A DNA stretch of 64,000 bases, from the NCBI GenBank assembly GCA_903813345.2, contig CAIIXF020000003.1:22458931-22522930 (forward strand), written 5' to 3'. Below are positions 12,813-26,090 of this stretch, piece by piece. The notes under the pieces are model-generated. The model made no database searches. It was not told the DNA's origin and saw only the letters and a list, made by a program, of their open reading frames with translations. How positions within the stretch are numbered: position 1 is the stretch's first letter; the number at the start of each line of letters is the position of its first letter. This DNA comes from Owenia fusiformis (taxonomy: Eukaryota > Annelida > Polychaeta > Sabellida > Oweniidae). The translations under genes were made by a program, and so were the position numbers.

Positions 12813-13822
12813 AATTGCATCTGATTGATTCATAAACAAACCTATGATGCACTATACCCCTAGACGCATCCTATTCTATGAATATAACATGTTTCTTTAT
12901 CTCAAATGTTTGAAACAGCTTTATAAAAATATTGGAAGAATATGATGCAATCTTGCAGGGACCTATGATCATTAAGAATATACATTATTCTAGTTTGTCA
13001 CCATCAATATTTTTCATTTTAATAGACATATAGCAATTCACCATCAATTCCTGATCACCTAATAAATGAAGAATAAGTTTGGTTTAATCAATTCATCCTT
13101 GGCAAAATAAAACATAACATTTCTACCAGTGTCCTGAGGCAGGATGAGATGGCAATAGCCATTAAGGGAAATTGAGATTTCAGACCTAACTTATAAGTAA
13201 CTCTAGAAAGTTATAGCAAATGTAAACAGTTATACACTGGGAAATAAAGGAGCCATTTTCCATGAGTAAATATAGCTAACAAAGCCCTCTCAACACTCAC
13301 CTTTAACAGATGTTATATAGTCAACTGGCTAGTACCTAAAGTCTAAGTTTCTTTACTTTTTGAGCTTTAATATGAATGTCAACCATTGTGGCCACATCAA
13401 AGATGTGAATGAATAAGTTAGAAAACAAAAGTTTACATGGCAACAGCACTGATTGCCAAGACTTAGGTACATATACAAGAATGATAGTAAAATTACATCA
13501 CCACTTGTAACAAATGACCTGTTAAGTCATTGTTGAAGAGAGTATTTTCAGGTTTTAAGACTAACTGAACAGTAAGATAGAATGATAAAAGAATCGTTGG
13601 TTAATGATTAAGACTGATGTAGAAATGCTCAGGGGCAAGCTTCAAAGACTGGGGCCAGAATATATTCTTTCCATAAATGGCATCTATCCAGAATCTATAA
13701 ACAAACATTAATATGAAGTCTTGTAGGTCATATTGGAAGTGGCACTCCATATCCAGTTCAATAATGCAACCAAAATCTTGAGAACAAATACATATAGCAC
13801 TTAAACAACTGGGCGTTCAGAG

Positions 13823-14739
13823 GGTAACTGGACAACTCGGACCCAGGACAACTCGGACCCTGGACAACTCGGACCCAAGACATCTCGGACCCAAGACAAC
13901 TCGGACCACTTTTTAAAATTATGATTTTTATCATAATGAGTGGTTTTATTTTTTCATTTATGAAAATTAATACATATATTATATATTGTGAATTCATATT
14001 TTGTATTAATATGATAAAAAAATGTTTTAATTTGACTTATTTGATGAAAATTAAGTAGAAGATATTGAAACAAGAAACCCAAGACAACTCGGACCACTTT
14101 CTGAAATTATACTTTTGGTTGTTGTAACTGGGGATTATTTCTTTAATGTTTGGCAGGACATATTGTGAGTTTATATATTGTATTTATTTGATGAAGATCT
14201 TTCAGTTGGTAACCTTTCAATTAACTTATTTGATGAAAGTTATGAAGTAAGACCAGTAAGAGAATATTGAAGCTGAAGACCCAAGACAACTCGGGCCACT
14301 TTTTGAAATTAAAGTTAATTTAATTTAAAACAAATTCATCGAATTAACACAATATATCAATTCACAATATATAATTTATGTCATAAAAAAACATTAAACA
14401 AAAAAATTAGAACCCCATACAATGATAAAAATCATCATTTCAAAAAGTGGTCCAAGTTGTCTTGGGTCTTTAGCTTCAATAATTTCTTACTTCTTAACTC
14501 TCATCAAAATGTTAATTTAAAACAATTTCATCAAATTAACATAACATATGAATTCACAATATATAATATATGTCAAAATAAACCTAAAAAATAATTAAAA
14601 CCTAATATATATTGATAAAAATCATCATTTCAAAAAGTGGTCCGAGTTGTCTTGGGTCCGAGTTGTCTTGGGTCCGAGATGTCTTGGGTCCGAGTTGTCC
14701 AGGGTCCGAGTTGTCCTGGGTCCGAGTTGTCCGGAAACC
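13823..14739. mobile_element. Foldback element with 16-bp tandem-repeat TIRs, copy 1
   Basis: 917 bp, flanked by the direct repeat GTTCAGAG (13815-13822 and 14740-14747). The left arm begins GGTAACTGG and carries about five units of ACAACTCGGACCCAAG (last base pairs vary). The right arm is the inverse, with about six units, ending CCGGAAACC. Single inverted or direct units also sit inside at about 14080, 14281 and 14452. Both arms then continue into ACTTTTT(A/G)AAAT and, on the left, ATGATTTTTATCAT. A sister element with variant units lies at 50226-50837. No coding capacity, so it would be non-autonomous. The 8-9 bp duplication fits hAT-, P- or Mutator-like mobilisation but does not decide among them. 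Confidence 0.85.
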
Positions 14740-15450
14740 GTTCAGAGCTTGAGAGGTCAAAATATCTGCTGGGAAACCTATTGTTCAAGAATTTCAATGA
14801 CATTTTAAATTTTTTCTGTCCCAAAATTTAGCTACCATTTATGGAGAATTCTAACACAAAATAGGTATCCATTAAGGGTAGTGTTTTAAATACTTGGAAG
14901 TCTCTTCACATGCTTTGAAGGACAGAACCTTTTTGAGTTGTGAAGTCAAACGTATGCAAGGGTTACTTGAACTGTTATGGTTTACTCTTATACCTTGTCT
15001 TATCTATATCTGTGTGTCTTTGATACTCATCCTATTATCCAGTCTTCCAAAATTATATTTAAGAGAGAGAGAAATGATTGATGTTGCCAAAAATAGTCAC
15101 ATTGATAGGTTTCATGTTGTGTATATTTTTATGATTAAAGGACCATGGTATAATTAAAGGGCTATTTCTAAAAGGTAACATTTTGGACAAAATCCAGTAG
15201 GAGCATTCTGTTTTACTTTAAATATACTTAGAAAATAGTAATGACTGTGGGTACAACATTCTAATAGAGAGAGAGGGGGGAGGGTAAAAAATGAATTTTT
15301 GTTTAAATAAAAACAAATTCATTTGCATTTCAATTTTTTTTAGATCGCACCTTATGGATTTGAAAAAAAGTGTGAAGGGCAGGGGTTGGAAAATCCAATA
15401 TAATCTATATGTTTTCCAAACTGTTGACACACAGCATGGAACAGTTCATG

Positions 15451-15554
15451 ATTAAAACACGTCGACTTGTCATATGAACAACTAATAAGCCTTATTTCAT
15501 TTTTAAGACTTCAATATAAATTAACGTCACTTGTTGACAAAGTGCGTGTTTTAA
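15451..15554. mobile_element. Possible small TIR element
   Basis: ATTAAAACACG at the left is matched by CGTGTTTTAAT at the right, with partial inner pairing (ACTTGT(C/T) against TGACAAAGT). 104 bp in all. No target duplication, so it may be only a palindromic stretch. Confidence 0.35.
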
Positions 15555-18500
15555 TTTAAAATTCAAGGGGTGGGACTGTTTCCGCAAGCTTTTATTCAAA
15601 TTCAGAATGGCCAAGTCGTATGACCTTATAACCTGTGATCATCAAAATTTTGCTGAATCACTGCTAGCTAAATCTTACAGATTTCTCATGACAAGCATCA
15701 TTATACATTATATCTATTGCATTGTTATGTGGTCTACTGTTATAAGAGGGTAGGGGTTATAGGTATAGGGAATGTTATGTGAATGCCTAATTTTTTCATG
15801 TTTTTCATGAAAAGAAAGACAGATTTTGGTAATTTTTTCATAAGGGACATTTAGCTAGTGGTGCGTTGTGACATTATGAATATCTTTCACTGGCCAGATC
15901 ACGTTTGTTAAAAAAACCAGGTTCATCCTTTCTCCAAACAGTGTTAAATTTATTTAAGTGAGTGGGAGTTTCAAGCGCTGATTATACATGGCATGTTTTT
16001 ATTTGGCACCTGCATGGAGAATGCGCTGGACCTGGACACAGTATGCAGACATATATAACTAAAACCACAGTTGAAACACACCATTTCACTTTTTATTTGT
16101 TTTGAATCCAGGAGATTTTATCAGAGATTATTACTGTCTACACAGAGGCCAAAGATCTAATCAAGTCTTTTGAACAAAAGTTTATATTTCTAAAGTAATT
16201 CTGACAGTTTTTTAATGAAAAATGTTGAAATTAAAAATTTGTAAACAAAAATCAATTTTTTAGCAAATATTTATAAGTTATTGTTATTTGAGATGAAGAT
16301 TGAATTTTTTACTGTTGCCATAACGAAAAATGTACAATTCACAGCAATATTAAAAAATTCCATGTACCTTATTTTTCATACAGTATATTTAAAATTCCAA
16401 GTTATTCTTAATATTTGAGTAGATGTATTCTATTGGACTTTTAATGATCGTATTCAATCGGATTTGTCAATTTGATTTGATTTAAAAGTGCAAAATGTTA
16501 ATTATAAGTCTGTTATTATCCAGTTACATCATGGAAAACAAATTCTCAACAACAAATACAGAAAATCCTTCGGAAATATATAATTTATTTCACATTAACA
16601 AGAAAATCAACTGATACACACTCAAAAATCAATTTTTCATGACAACAGTCAATTCATTTATTTTTTGATAAATAATTTAGCAAGCTTCAGTAAAGGCAAG
16701 TGAAATGATCGCACTGCAACAATCAAGTTCACCTAAATCATTTAACAACGGGGCCAATAAACTCTAAATTAAAACAATAACATCAGATACCTTTGTTATG
16801 GTGTTCTTTTTGGAAATGGCAGACACAAGGAAATGTTGTCTCTCACCCTGACCAAAATACATTTTCTTTTCCATAGTCTAGATGTTCACCTCAATAATAG
16901 CGTGGTATTGCCACAGAAAAACATTTCTTCATATAGATTAAACAATAAAGGTCTTGAATAAAATATGATATGATTTCTTTGATGAGATCTATGATCAAAG
17001 GAAAATAGGAAAAAATGAATGAGTGGGAAGATTGTGAAAGGGGTTCTAGAAGATAATGATGATGTATCAATCTATTACATGTTGAGATAATACATACTAA
17101 ACATTCATCCTACCTACCATAATGATTAACAGGCATATCTATGGATAAAGCAATTTTTCTTTGAAAATTCCCAATCCTGGTATTTATCAATATATTCCTG
17201 TATTTTACTTAACTAGTATAGTGAGACTTGATTATTTAATACCCTGAGTACATTAGCAATCTAGTGTACAACCCTCTGACGCTAGCAATAGTTTGCAGAG
17301 AAAATTTTCTTTAAAACAAACAAATCCAAATTATTGAAAAGGGTAAAAGGTATAGCAAATATGACATATGGTACTGAAAATGTTACGCAAAATTGATTGA
17401 TGTTTGAAATTCATAGACCTTATACAGTCTTGTTTCTTTTCCCACAAGTGTCTCATGTGCAATTTTAACCTAATGATGGTAATTTTACTTTCCAACATTA
17501 TTAATAATAATGGTCAGGAAAGACAGGTTGTGCGTGCCAACCTTTGACAACTCTTTCAATGATAGATAAGCATGATTTTAATATCACTTTCCCACTGAAA
17601 TCTTCATTAAAGTCCTGGATTTTGTACTTGTCTATATTTTTACAAATCCTAACTTATTATTATGTTATTTCAAGATGATTTCTTGATTTTAGCATTTAAA
17701 CACACAATATGAAATCATAAATTATAAAAGTGCACTCAAGGGACTGCCTTAATTGTGACAAACCCATTTTGGTTTGTGTTCAATGTTAAATACACACTGG
17801 TTGAAAATTGGCCAAACTTTTCCTTTAATTTTATACTGCATGCAACCTGAACTATTCAGTCAGAAACCAATGATCACGTTTGCGTTTGCTTACTTCCTAT
17901 TGCAAGAGATTTTCGTCAATATTACTTTATTTATTTTTTACATTTTGCATATTTTGCCTCTGTCTTAGAGCATGAATAGACCAGATACTGCAGTAGTTAC
18001 TAACAGTCATCTGATTAACTAATTGACATCTTAAAAAGATGCAATGGTATCATAGGTTATATTCAGTGATCTAAGAAAGTCCAGATTTGAGGTATTTTGA
18101 GATCTACTAATGTCTGAATAGATTTGATTCGATGCATAAAAACTGTATGAAGTGGTAAAACTTAACAATGTTGCTGAAAAACACATATTGAGGATCAATG
18201 ATTTCGTTCATCAGCTACATGTATATTTTAGTCAAATCCAAATGTGTGCACTGTGCAGGTCTGCCCAAAATGTTCCATGTATTAAAAAGGTTGTATTAAA
18301 CTCTGGAACCCCCCTCCCCTTTCTTTTATTCCCTCTCCTATATTGAGAAGGGATTGTGGTCCACACAGGGCTCTCCCCATATTGGAATCTCTGAGGTGCA
18401 GCAACTCCGTAACACAGAATGCTCCTCTTATATGTCTATGTGCTCCCTAAAATCCTCCATAAAAAACATAAAACCTCAAAATGATGCACGAAAAACCTAA

Positions 18501-19141
18501 AATATTGCATAACCAAGTCACAAAATTTGAAAATGTTGTTTTAAAAAGAAAGCAAACTCCCTTCACACACAGAAAAATCCTGGGAAAAGCAGTTGCAAAT
18601 GAGGCCTTGATGCAAGACTAGCAATATTCAATGCAACAGTCAAGGTTAGAAAGCCACTGAACTTCCTAATTACTGTTTATATAGAATTACCCAGAAAACT
18701 AGTGATACTCAATGTCAATATATACACGTCATAAACAAAGGCCTTCCCTAATTGTTTAATTAGAATCTGATTATATTACCAGGAACTTACTAACATCAGG
18801 TGTTTTTAGCATATACAGCATTAACAACAAATAGCCTTGATTAAAACGGCTGAAATTCCACAAATTACATGAACATGGCTCGTTTTGACGCAGGTGAGGC
18901 TAGCCTAAATTCCAAGAAAAGTTCTTTTTGAAATTGTTTCATCGAGAATTTTTTTGATTGAACTGCGAAAATTATTTTGGCTTATGTTTGCCTCACCTCA
19001 TAGATTTGCCTCTGCCTCACCTATTTTGGAATTTTGTCTTCATCCCTGACTTAATTGAAATTGTTCTTCCCAATCATTTACATTTCTACAATATGACGAG
19101 CCTATACACAGGGTCCAGTCAGGCCCTGCTGACATCCCGAC

Positions 19142-19337
19142 CAATGAGCTCATGTTAGAAGCAGGCCCATGAGAGATAAGATACAATTGAAATATAAAAT
19201 GTTCCATGAAACTTTCGTAAGTGAAACTCAACTTTCATAGTACAATGGCTATTTCAATTGCAGGGCAACAACGTCCTTCAACTATTACTACATTTTATCA
19301 TATCTCTCAAGGCCCTGCTTCTAACATGAGCTCATTG
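19142..19337. mobile_element. MITE-like palindromic element
   Basis: Arms begin CAATGAGCTCATGTTAGAAG and end with the exact inverse, and continue inward through GCAGG and GAGAGATA with small gaps. 196 bp in all, no ORF. No clear target duplication. The arms are nearly identical, which suggests a fairly recent origin or gene conversion. Confidence 0.7.
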
Positions 19338-19521
19338 CTCACGATATACGGGGGATTGGATAGTCACTGACATAGAATATCTCACTTGTTTGAAACTATG
19401 CTTAAGTGTGAATTTGAGGGAAGGGGTTGATTAGTTATAGGATGATACAAACACTTTGAAACTAGATCACAGTCCTATGTTACAGGGAAGAAGTGGAATA
19501 TAATTCCATAAAGTTACATTA

Positions 19522-19608
19522 CATTGAAACCCATAAAGTGGACCACATCTACAAATAGAACATCCAACTGACTTAATGTTAAATGTTCTACTTAGACAGG
19601 CTTCACTG
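19522..19608. mobile_element. pogo-like MITE, copy 3 (short)
   Basis: 87 bp between TA dinucleotides. Starts CATTGAAACCCATAAAGTGG and ends AGACAGGCTTCACTG, with interior AATAGAACATC words. A degenerate, shortened member of the family at 6198-6350. Confidence 0.55.
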
Positions 19609-19913
19609 TATTTACATTACACCATATTTTTATACTAATATTTTTATATGTTAAATTGCAGTTTTGTCACCACTAGTGATTATGAATAGGATTTGCACAG
19701 TATGTAATTGGTGATAATTCTATATGACACAGTTTGGGACAAGATCCTTGATGGATAACATGGGGTTCATAGAAAAGAAATATATACAAATAATGTATAC
19801 TTCAGACTACATTATGAATCTTAACCCATATTAATTCATAAGTACCCTGACCTCATTCTGGTTTAACAGATCCCTTCTTATCTGCTATTTGGAAAGATCG
19901 AGACAAATGGGTG

Positions 19914-20134
19914 CATCCTCCGATCACAGGGCTTCAAAATCCAGAATATATTTTTTCTTTTTACCCCAATGTAGAACTCGCAATCTGATTGGCTGTTACA
20001 ACACTGCGACAGAAATCATGTATAAGTCATTGCGCATAATAAGATCACGTGATTCAGTTTAATCATTCGCTTCCAAATTGGTTATAGCAGGGGGAAGAGG
20101 AGGTACGGATTCTGGACACCTGCTTAGGAGGATG
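19914..20134. mobile_element. 8-bp-TSD MITE, copy 1
   Basis: 221 bp bounded by CATCCTCC and GGAGGATG, flanked by the exact direct repeat AATGGGTG (19906-19913 and 20135-20142). The interior includes GATCACAGGGCTTCAAAATCC and TCACGTGATTC. A second copy in the opposite orientation lies at 54301-54535. The 8-bp duplication fits a hAT-type non-autonomous element. Confidence 0.85.
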
Positions 20135-21400
20135 AATGGGTGTGGCTATCACAATGCCCTGATTATAATATCCTAGATTCGAGTAGAAATAATCTTGATT
20201 TACGTCATTAAAATTCAAAATTCATTTAAACTGATGTCATATTTGAAATCTACATGTAAAATTACATCTAGAAATATGGTTTTGAAAAGAGTTAATCAAC
20301 TTTGAAAATTTAATTTTCTTTAAAAATGTCAGCCACCTGGTGGCAAAACTGGTAACTACCTACTCGCATCTGAGTAATTCAGTACTGATCAACCTTCCAT
20401 TCCATCCCTGAATAGAGCATTCTATTAAATATTCAATAGACTGAGCAAAGTTGGGTCAATAATGCTAGCCTCAGCCAGCCCTCCAAAATCTTGGAATTCT
20501 GGTTTGATGAATAGTTTCTATCTTAACGAGACATAAGATTATTGTCTCCTCAAATCTATGGTAGAGTACAAAGAAAGTAAATGTGGAACTAAAATCATTA
20601 ATAAATAAACAAGAAAGATAAAATTCCACTGGTTTGCTATCTGATCAGTACAATACTGCATATGAATGCTATATTTGTAGAGGAGTTATCTAGTATAGGT
20701 GGATGAGGGGTCACACCCTTCATTTCATATTCAATCAATCATTTGACCAAACAAAACTCTGTCTATGACAACCAGGGTAGCTGTCATTTTAATGTCTGAA
20801 TGCATTTGTCCTTTGGGGGGATTATGTAAAAGAATCTGATGCCTAGATGTTAAGGCCTTCACAAATGCAACATATACAGTGATTCATGATGGCCCTTTAC
20901 CTCAACTATGAAAAGCAAAATTCTAATTTGTAAGAAACTTTGGAAAGTAGAACTTTCTCTGGTTGCAATTTGTTTTCAAAATGTTTTAATCTGTTCTAAA
21001 CTCTTATGGGTTGAATTCTATATAAAAAATTACATACAACCATTCAGTTAAAAGTCTACAAAGAGCTCATTCTCACCAAAAAGAAACACATAAAAAATAG
21101 AGATGTCTGAAAATGGAGGGTATTAACTCAATAAGTACCCCAAAAGTGGCCAAGATGACCCAGTTCCTAGTCCTGAATATGTAATCATCTTTATCAAAGT
21201 ATTAAATGATCTGTTAAAAATTGAAGTGTCTTGCAAATGGGCCTAATTCCTTGAACCAATTCTAAAGAGCTACTTCAACTTAACAGACGTCATGTCTATC
21301 CATAGAAAGATGACCATAATCTGAACATAGTAAGAAAAATGTAAAAACAATTCATACAATACAGCAATCTCAAGATTTTTATAAAGGGTATTAAATCCTA

Positions 21401-21730
21401 ATTTTCATTATTGATCAAAATATCACAATTATCATCTTTTTAACATACAGGATCTATACCGATTTTTATCATGGAATGTACCTTACGAATGAAGGGATGT
21501 AGCACCCAGCAGCTCTCCACTACTAATGAGATCGTCTCTATAGAAAAAATGACCGTATCATATGTAATTAATTTTCATTATTGATCAAAATATGAATTTT
21601 TTAACATACAGGGTCCAAACTGATTTTTTTAAAGTCACGGAATGTGCTTTTCGAATGAAGGGATGTAGCACACAGCAGCTCTCTACTAATGAGATCGCCT
21701 CTATAGAAAAAATGACCGTATCATGTGTAA
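21401..21730. repeat. 170-bp tandem duplication
   Basis: Two diverged copies start ATTTTCATTATTGATCAAAA (21401 and 21571). Both contain GAATGAAGGGATGTAGCAC, CAGCAGCTCTC and AATGACCGTATCAT. No ORF of note. Confidence 0.85.
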
Positions 21731-22950
21731 CACAGAGAAATTTATCAGGGCAAGTCTAGTACATTTTATATTTTGGGGTGTAAGCACTAAGCACTCACAG
21801 GCTCTGACCTAATAGATCGTGGCTGAAACCTAAGAGGAGACTTGATTATAGGAACTAACCTAAACTGAAAATTTCAATTTCTTCGATCGAATTCTGCAGT
21901 TTTCTCTCTGTAGAATTATAGCATCATAGCTGTTTTTGTAATATTACTAAAATTAGAGTATATTCACAGCATTATGCCTACTTAATTCTTTATACACGGT
22001 TAAGTGTTACCGCAGATATAATATTCGCAGGTAGGCAAGGCCATGTACTAAACTTCCTTAAAGCAAGGCTCCAGTTCAGCTAACAGTAATAACATGTTCT
22101 CATTCGCAAAAAATATCTGATAGTAAGATAAAAAAAGGTTTTCATTATTCTCAACTTTGAAACATGTTTGATATTTTTTAGTGCAAATGAATACATATAA
22201 TTAGTTATTTTAAGGTTAGGTTATGAAAATATATTCTGAAACATTTTCTATCCATCATGACAAAAACCATTTCAACTAGTACATCATAGCATATATACAT
22301 ACATGTACCAAGTTGATTAACAACAGACTCTTATGTGTAACATAACAAATCCAGATTCGTTACCAACAATAAGAAATGAAACAGTTCAAATATCAAGGGC
22401 CCAAATCAAACAGGATATACTTGCACTATTATCCAGTCTTTTTCATGTTGAAACCTAAAATACAACAAAGCGTTCTTCCAAAACAGAACAAAGAACATAA
22501 TATTTGACTTCCTGAAGTGAACAAATTGCAGACAGCCCAAGGCTTTTTACAAGAGATCTATCTTTTTTAGGTTAACATGCATACAAAAGTTCAAGACAAT
22601 ATCTCCACAAAAGCTGATACAAAGCCAAAACACAATACATGTTGATAAGGTAAGCCTTAACTAGGAAGTGAGTAGAGCAAAACAATCCTCTCAAGACCAT
22701 ATTGCTTTTTAGACACATTACCACAAATTCACCTAAGCTTTTCATTGGCATTCAGCATGAACAATCGGTGCACCCGTAAGGGCTTGAAAAAAGTTTGGAA
22801 CTTCTTTTCAGCTAGTTGTACACACCTACAGTTCATTTTATTAAATGTTAAATAATTACAACTTGTCTTGCATCACGTCTCTCCCATTCCACCAATACAA
22901 ATATTAGAAAAATAGGAAAATTATAGAAATATGTTTATTTTGATACATTA

Positions 22951-23123
22951 GGGGTTTCATTAGCAGCAGGCAACAGGAGATTTTCACTGGTTGTTTTAAC
23001 AAAATCGCCTGTTGTTTTTAGTTTTTTTTTAACTTTTCCATGTGAAATTTATGATTTCCATTATAGATTTTGCCTGTTGTTTTGATTTATTAAGCCTCTT
23101 GTGAGAAATTTTTGTGAAACCCC
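22951..23123. mobile_element. GGGGTTTCATTA-ended MITE, copy 1
   Basis: Starts GGGGTTTCATTAG and ends GTGAAACCCC. The interior has CAGGCAACAGG, TCGCCTGTTGTTTT and TGCCTGTTGTTTTGATTTA. The copy at 59863-60001 has the same words inverted. Target duplication unclear. Confidence 0.65.
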
Positions 23124-23809
23124 TGTACACGTACTTTAAGATATTTATTAAAAACCAATGGTAAACAAATTCTAAACAAAATGCTGCAAAAGTGCAAAAC
23201 TTTGACTTGAAAAAATAAAACCATATTCTACATCTTCTTAGGTATTTCCTAAAGGAATATACCATTGAGAGTAATGCCCTAAACAAAATACACCAGCAAT
23301 ATGGTATAGCTCACACATCAAAGTAGAAATATTCAAAACACATTTTGTGAAACCAAATACATTTTTTATTATTTCCTAAAGCGAAAAAGGTCACTGTATT
23401 AACAAATTTGAACTGTTTTAAACCTTTAGCTCAAATACACTAAATCCAACGTGGTAAATAGGGAGGTAATTCACAAGAACAAATTCAAAAAAATGATTTC
23501 TTCATTCACATGCCCATATGTTCAATTATCATGGTAAGCCAAGCCTTCTCAATCTCTCCTTCTGGATGTTGCCAATTTCAGAATGATTTTTGTCATATTT
23601 AAGGTGTTTTCTATTACAGTATGTATATACATATAAAACACAAAATAGAAATACAATCAACCATCATTGATTTTGGATAAAAAGTTAGATGTCAAATAAG
23701 GACATTGTTTCATTTATCGATATACTATGTCCCTAGGGACTCTAAATTATTGATAGACCGATAGACCAACCTACTTCGCAAGTTTTGTTATGAAGGATTG
23801 GAACTTACA

Positions 23810-23966
23810 CACGGGTGTTAAAACACGAATATACCATGAGCACATGCTTTGAGGATCCGCGTTGTTTGAACCTACCGCCGAGCACACTTATACATTAAGA
23901 CCCGTTACACAGTCATGATACCGCCGAGCAAGCTCATTGCATCATCGGGTCTGCTTTACCCCCGTG
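23810..23966. mobile_element. 157-bp MITE with 5-bp TSD, copy 1
   Basis: Starts CACGGGTGTTAAAACACG and ends CTTTACCCCCGTG, flanked by TTACA on both sides (23805-23809 and 23967-23971). A second copy of the same length, in opposite orientation, is at 48546-48702, flanked by ATAAA. The interior has GAGGATCCGCGTTG and two GCCGAGCA words. CAC termini and 5-bp duplications recall Transib-type transposons, but no transposase was seen to prove it. Confidence 0.88.
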
Positions 23967-24281
23967 TTACATCTCGAGAAACATAAACGCAATATCTACC
24001 ATTAATACGAACTGATCATTTGATGTATGCTTTTGAACTAATGTTATCAATAGATGCCGCTGCAATGTGAAAGGTACAACTGTCATTTTCTCCAGATTCT
24101 TGATTTACTGTTCCCAACTAAAGTGGTTCAAAATAATCAGGATATCATAATTTGCTTCTTATCTTTTGTTATAAGGATTTGGGTAGCACCTCAAATTAGT
24201 ATAATGGTGCCCTGGGTAGTGGGTTATTTCGAAATGCTTTAATAAATAAAACATGAAGTTAGGGGAATTGTAGAATACTAC

Positions 24282-24750
24282 TAGTGTTGTCGCGATTAAT
24301 TGATACATCGCTATATACATCGCCAAAGCTGATTCTGGCGATGCATCGATGTCTGAAAGAAAACATCGATGTTTTAAAAAAAATTTAATTTGCTAAAAAT
24401 CACCCTTTCTTGTCTTATTTTGACGCAAATCACTTACCTTTCTCATGTCTTATTTCATATTCCAATGTTTTCTGATATTATTTCGCTTTTAAACTGTTTT
24501 AGCTAGTCGAAATGAACCATTAATGTAAAAAAATTACTTTACTTTCATTTCACCGTTACTAGAGTTTCCCGGATGTACCAGCGTACTCTTATTAATTTGT
24601 TCTGTTCGGTATTTTAGTGCATTGGCGTTCGGTATTTCAGTGCACTTTTCTCGGACTTTTTCTCGATGTACATTGCGATGTGCATCGATGCTTACTACTG
24701 AAAATTGCTGATGCATCGATGTATGATTATGGCACATCGCGACAACACTA
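24282..24750. mobile_element. hAT-like non-autonomous element
   Basis: 469 bp with 15-bp perfect TIRs (TAGTGTTGTCGCGAT) and an exact 8-bp target duplication AATACTAC (24274-24281 and 24751-24758). Subterminal regions are rich in GATGCATCGATG / CATCGATGT words (about 24340-24370 and 24660-24725), as expected for transposase-binding subterminal repeats of hAT elements. The interior is AT-rich without a transposase ORF. Confidence 0.9.
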
Positions 24751-26090
24751 AATACTACCATAATAAAGGCTTATGAAACTACTTTAGCAAGATCTGCAAT
24801 ATTAGGAAAACCATAATTTAAAGAAATTGCTTTCTTTCTACAATCCTTAAAATTATGTTCACAGATATGTACATTGTCATTTTCTGAGAAAGGCAAAATA
24901 ATGAATTCTATAAAACAACTTATAACTGATAAAATAAAATCGGAATCTATGAATATAGCATTGTAGCAGACAAACAAGTCCTACCAGGCAAGACATGGCT
25001 TGTTTTAGAATACTTCCATGAGATCAATAAACAGTGTATACAATAGAAATCTATAATAGTAAAAGATATGAAAGATATATAAACTGTGATAATAAAAATG
25101 AGTGATCAATATTGCTGTTTATAGCTTCGACACGGTATCCCAAATATATCAGGTAAAATCATTAGAATGACTAAAAACAGTGTTCCCCATAAATGTGTCA
25201 TAGAAAGGGTTGCTAAAAATATGATGCTGGTATAAAAACAGAATGGAGGTTTTTTTTAAAAAGAGCAATGATTGCAAGTAATGATATTGAGGGTGTAACT
25301 GCCAGTACAATGGTGGTATCATCATAGATCTACCTAATATAAGGAAAAACAAAGGTCCTAAAGAGCCATATGGCAGGAAGCCTCTTTATATTGTTGGGAT
25401 CATTAAAGGTTACTATAACTCGGAAAAGACATGATGAATTTCAACACTAATCATAAAATAAAATATATTGACCAGCTCAACGTGACATACAATGAACTTA
25501 CCAATACCATCATATAACATTTTGAGTCCTACTTGTGAAATATTTAACTTGGTTCTATTTGAAGAGAAAGTCATGGAATCATGATTGAAGACTAACATTT
25601 GCAAGCTGAGATATGCTTTGTTCTATTCTTAAATCTTTACATCTCGGATATCTAAGTTATGACATCACAAAATTGATTTTCAGATTGAAAATCAAACTAG
25701 TAAACGAGCAGGCATCCTCTATTAACAGGCACTTCCTTCTTCCCAATAGATAAGATGACATGTACTATTGATACTTTAGAACCATTGTGTTAGAGTTTTG
25801 TGGAGTCACTCACTGTCTTGATAAACACAACATTAGTAGAGAAATAAAGATTTGTTAACCTCATAACGATGGTATCAAAACAATAATTATGTTTGTAAGT
25901 ATATTATTCATTATATTTTAGGGGCAATCGTCGTGCCACCCTTTACTTACTTCCTTTGGTTCAACGTTAACATGTAAAACCAACCTCGAATAAACATACA
26001 CTTTGTTCCCACTTTCAATATCTACAAAAATACAGTTGCTCTTTTAGTTTATACCCAGCACCTAAAATACAGTACCACCCCTTTACTTAC

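Larger units (their letters stand above)
3215..26090 (-). other. PSKH1: PSKH1 intron 1 (22.9 kb)
   Basis: The donor is GTAAGTAAAG (26081-26090) and the acceptor is TTTGCAG ending at 3215. No nested gene was recognised: the ORFs are short and resemble no family known to me. Contents that could be delimited: TIR elements at 4444-4652, 6198-6350, 12487-12812, 13823-14739, 15451-15554, 19142-19337, 19522-19608, 19914-20134, 22951-23123, 23810-23966 and 24282-24750; tandem duplications at 9733-9968, 10351-10512 and 21401-21730; and a G26 run at 10988-11013. The rest is AT-rich sequence in which I see nothing specific. Confidence 0.85.

Noticed and set aside
13758-13997. ORFs with repeated SELSWVRVV-like peptides at 13758-13997 and 14637-14831
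   Set aside because: The peptide repeats are translation of the 16-bp tandem units in the foldback arms.
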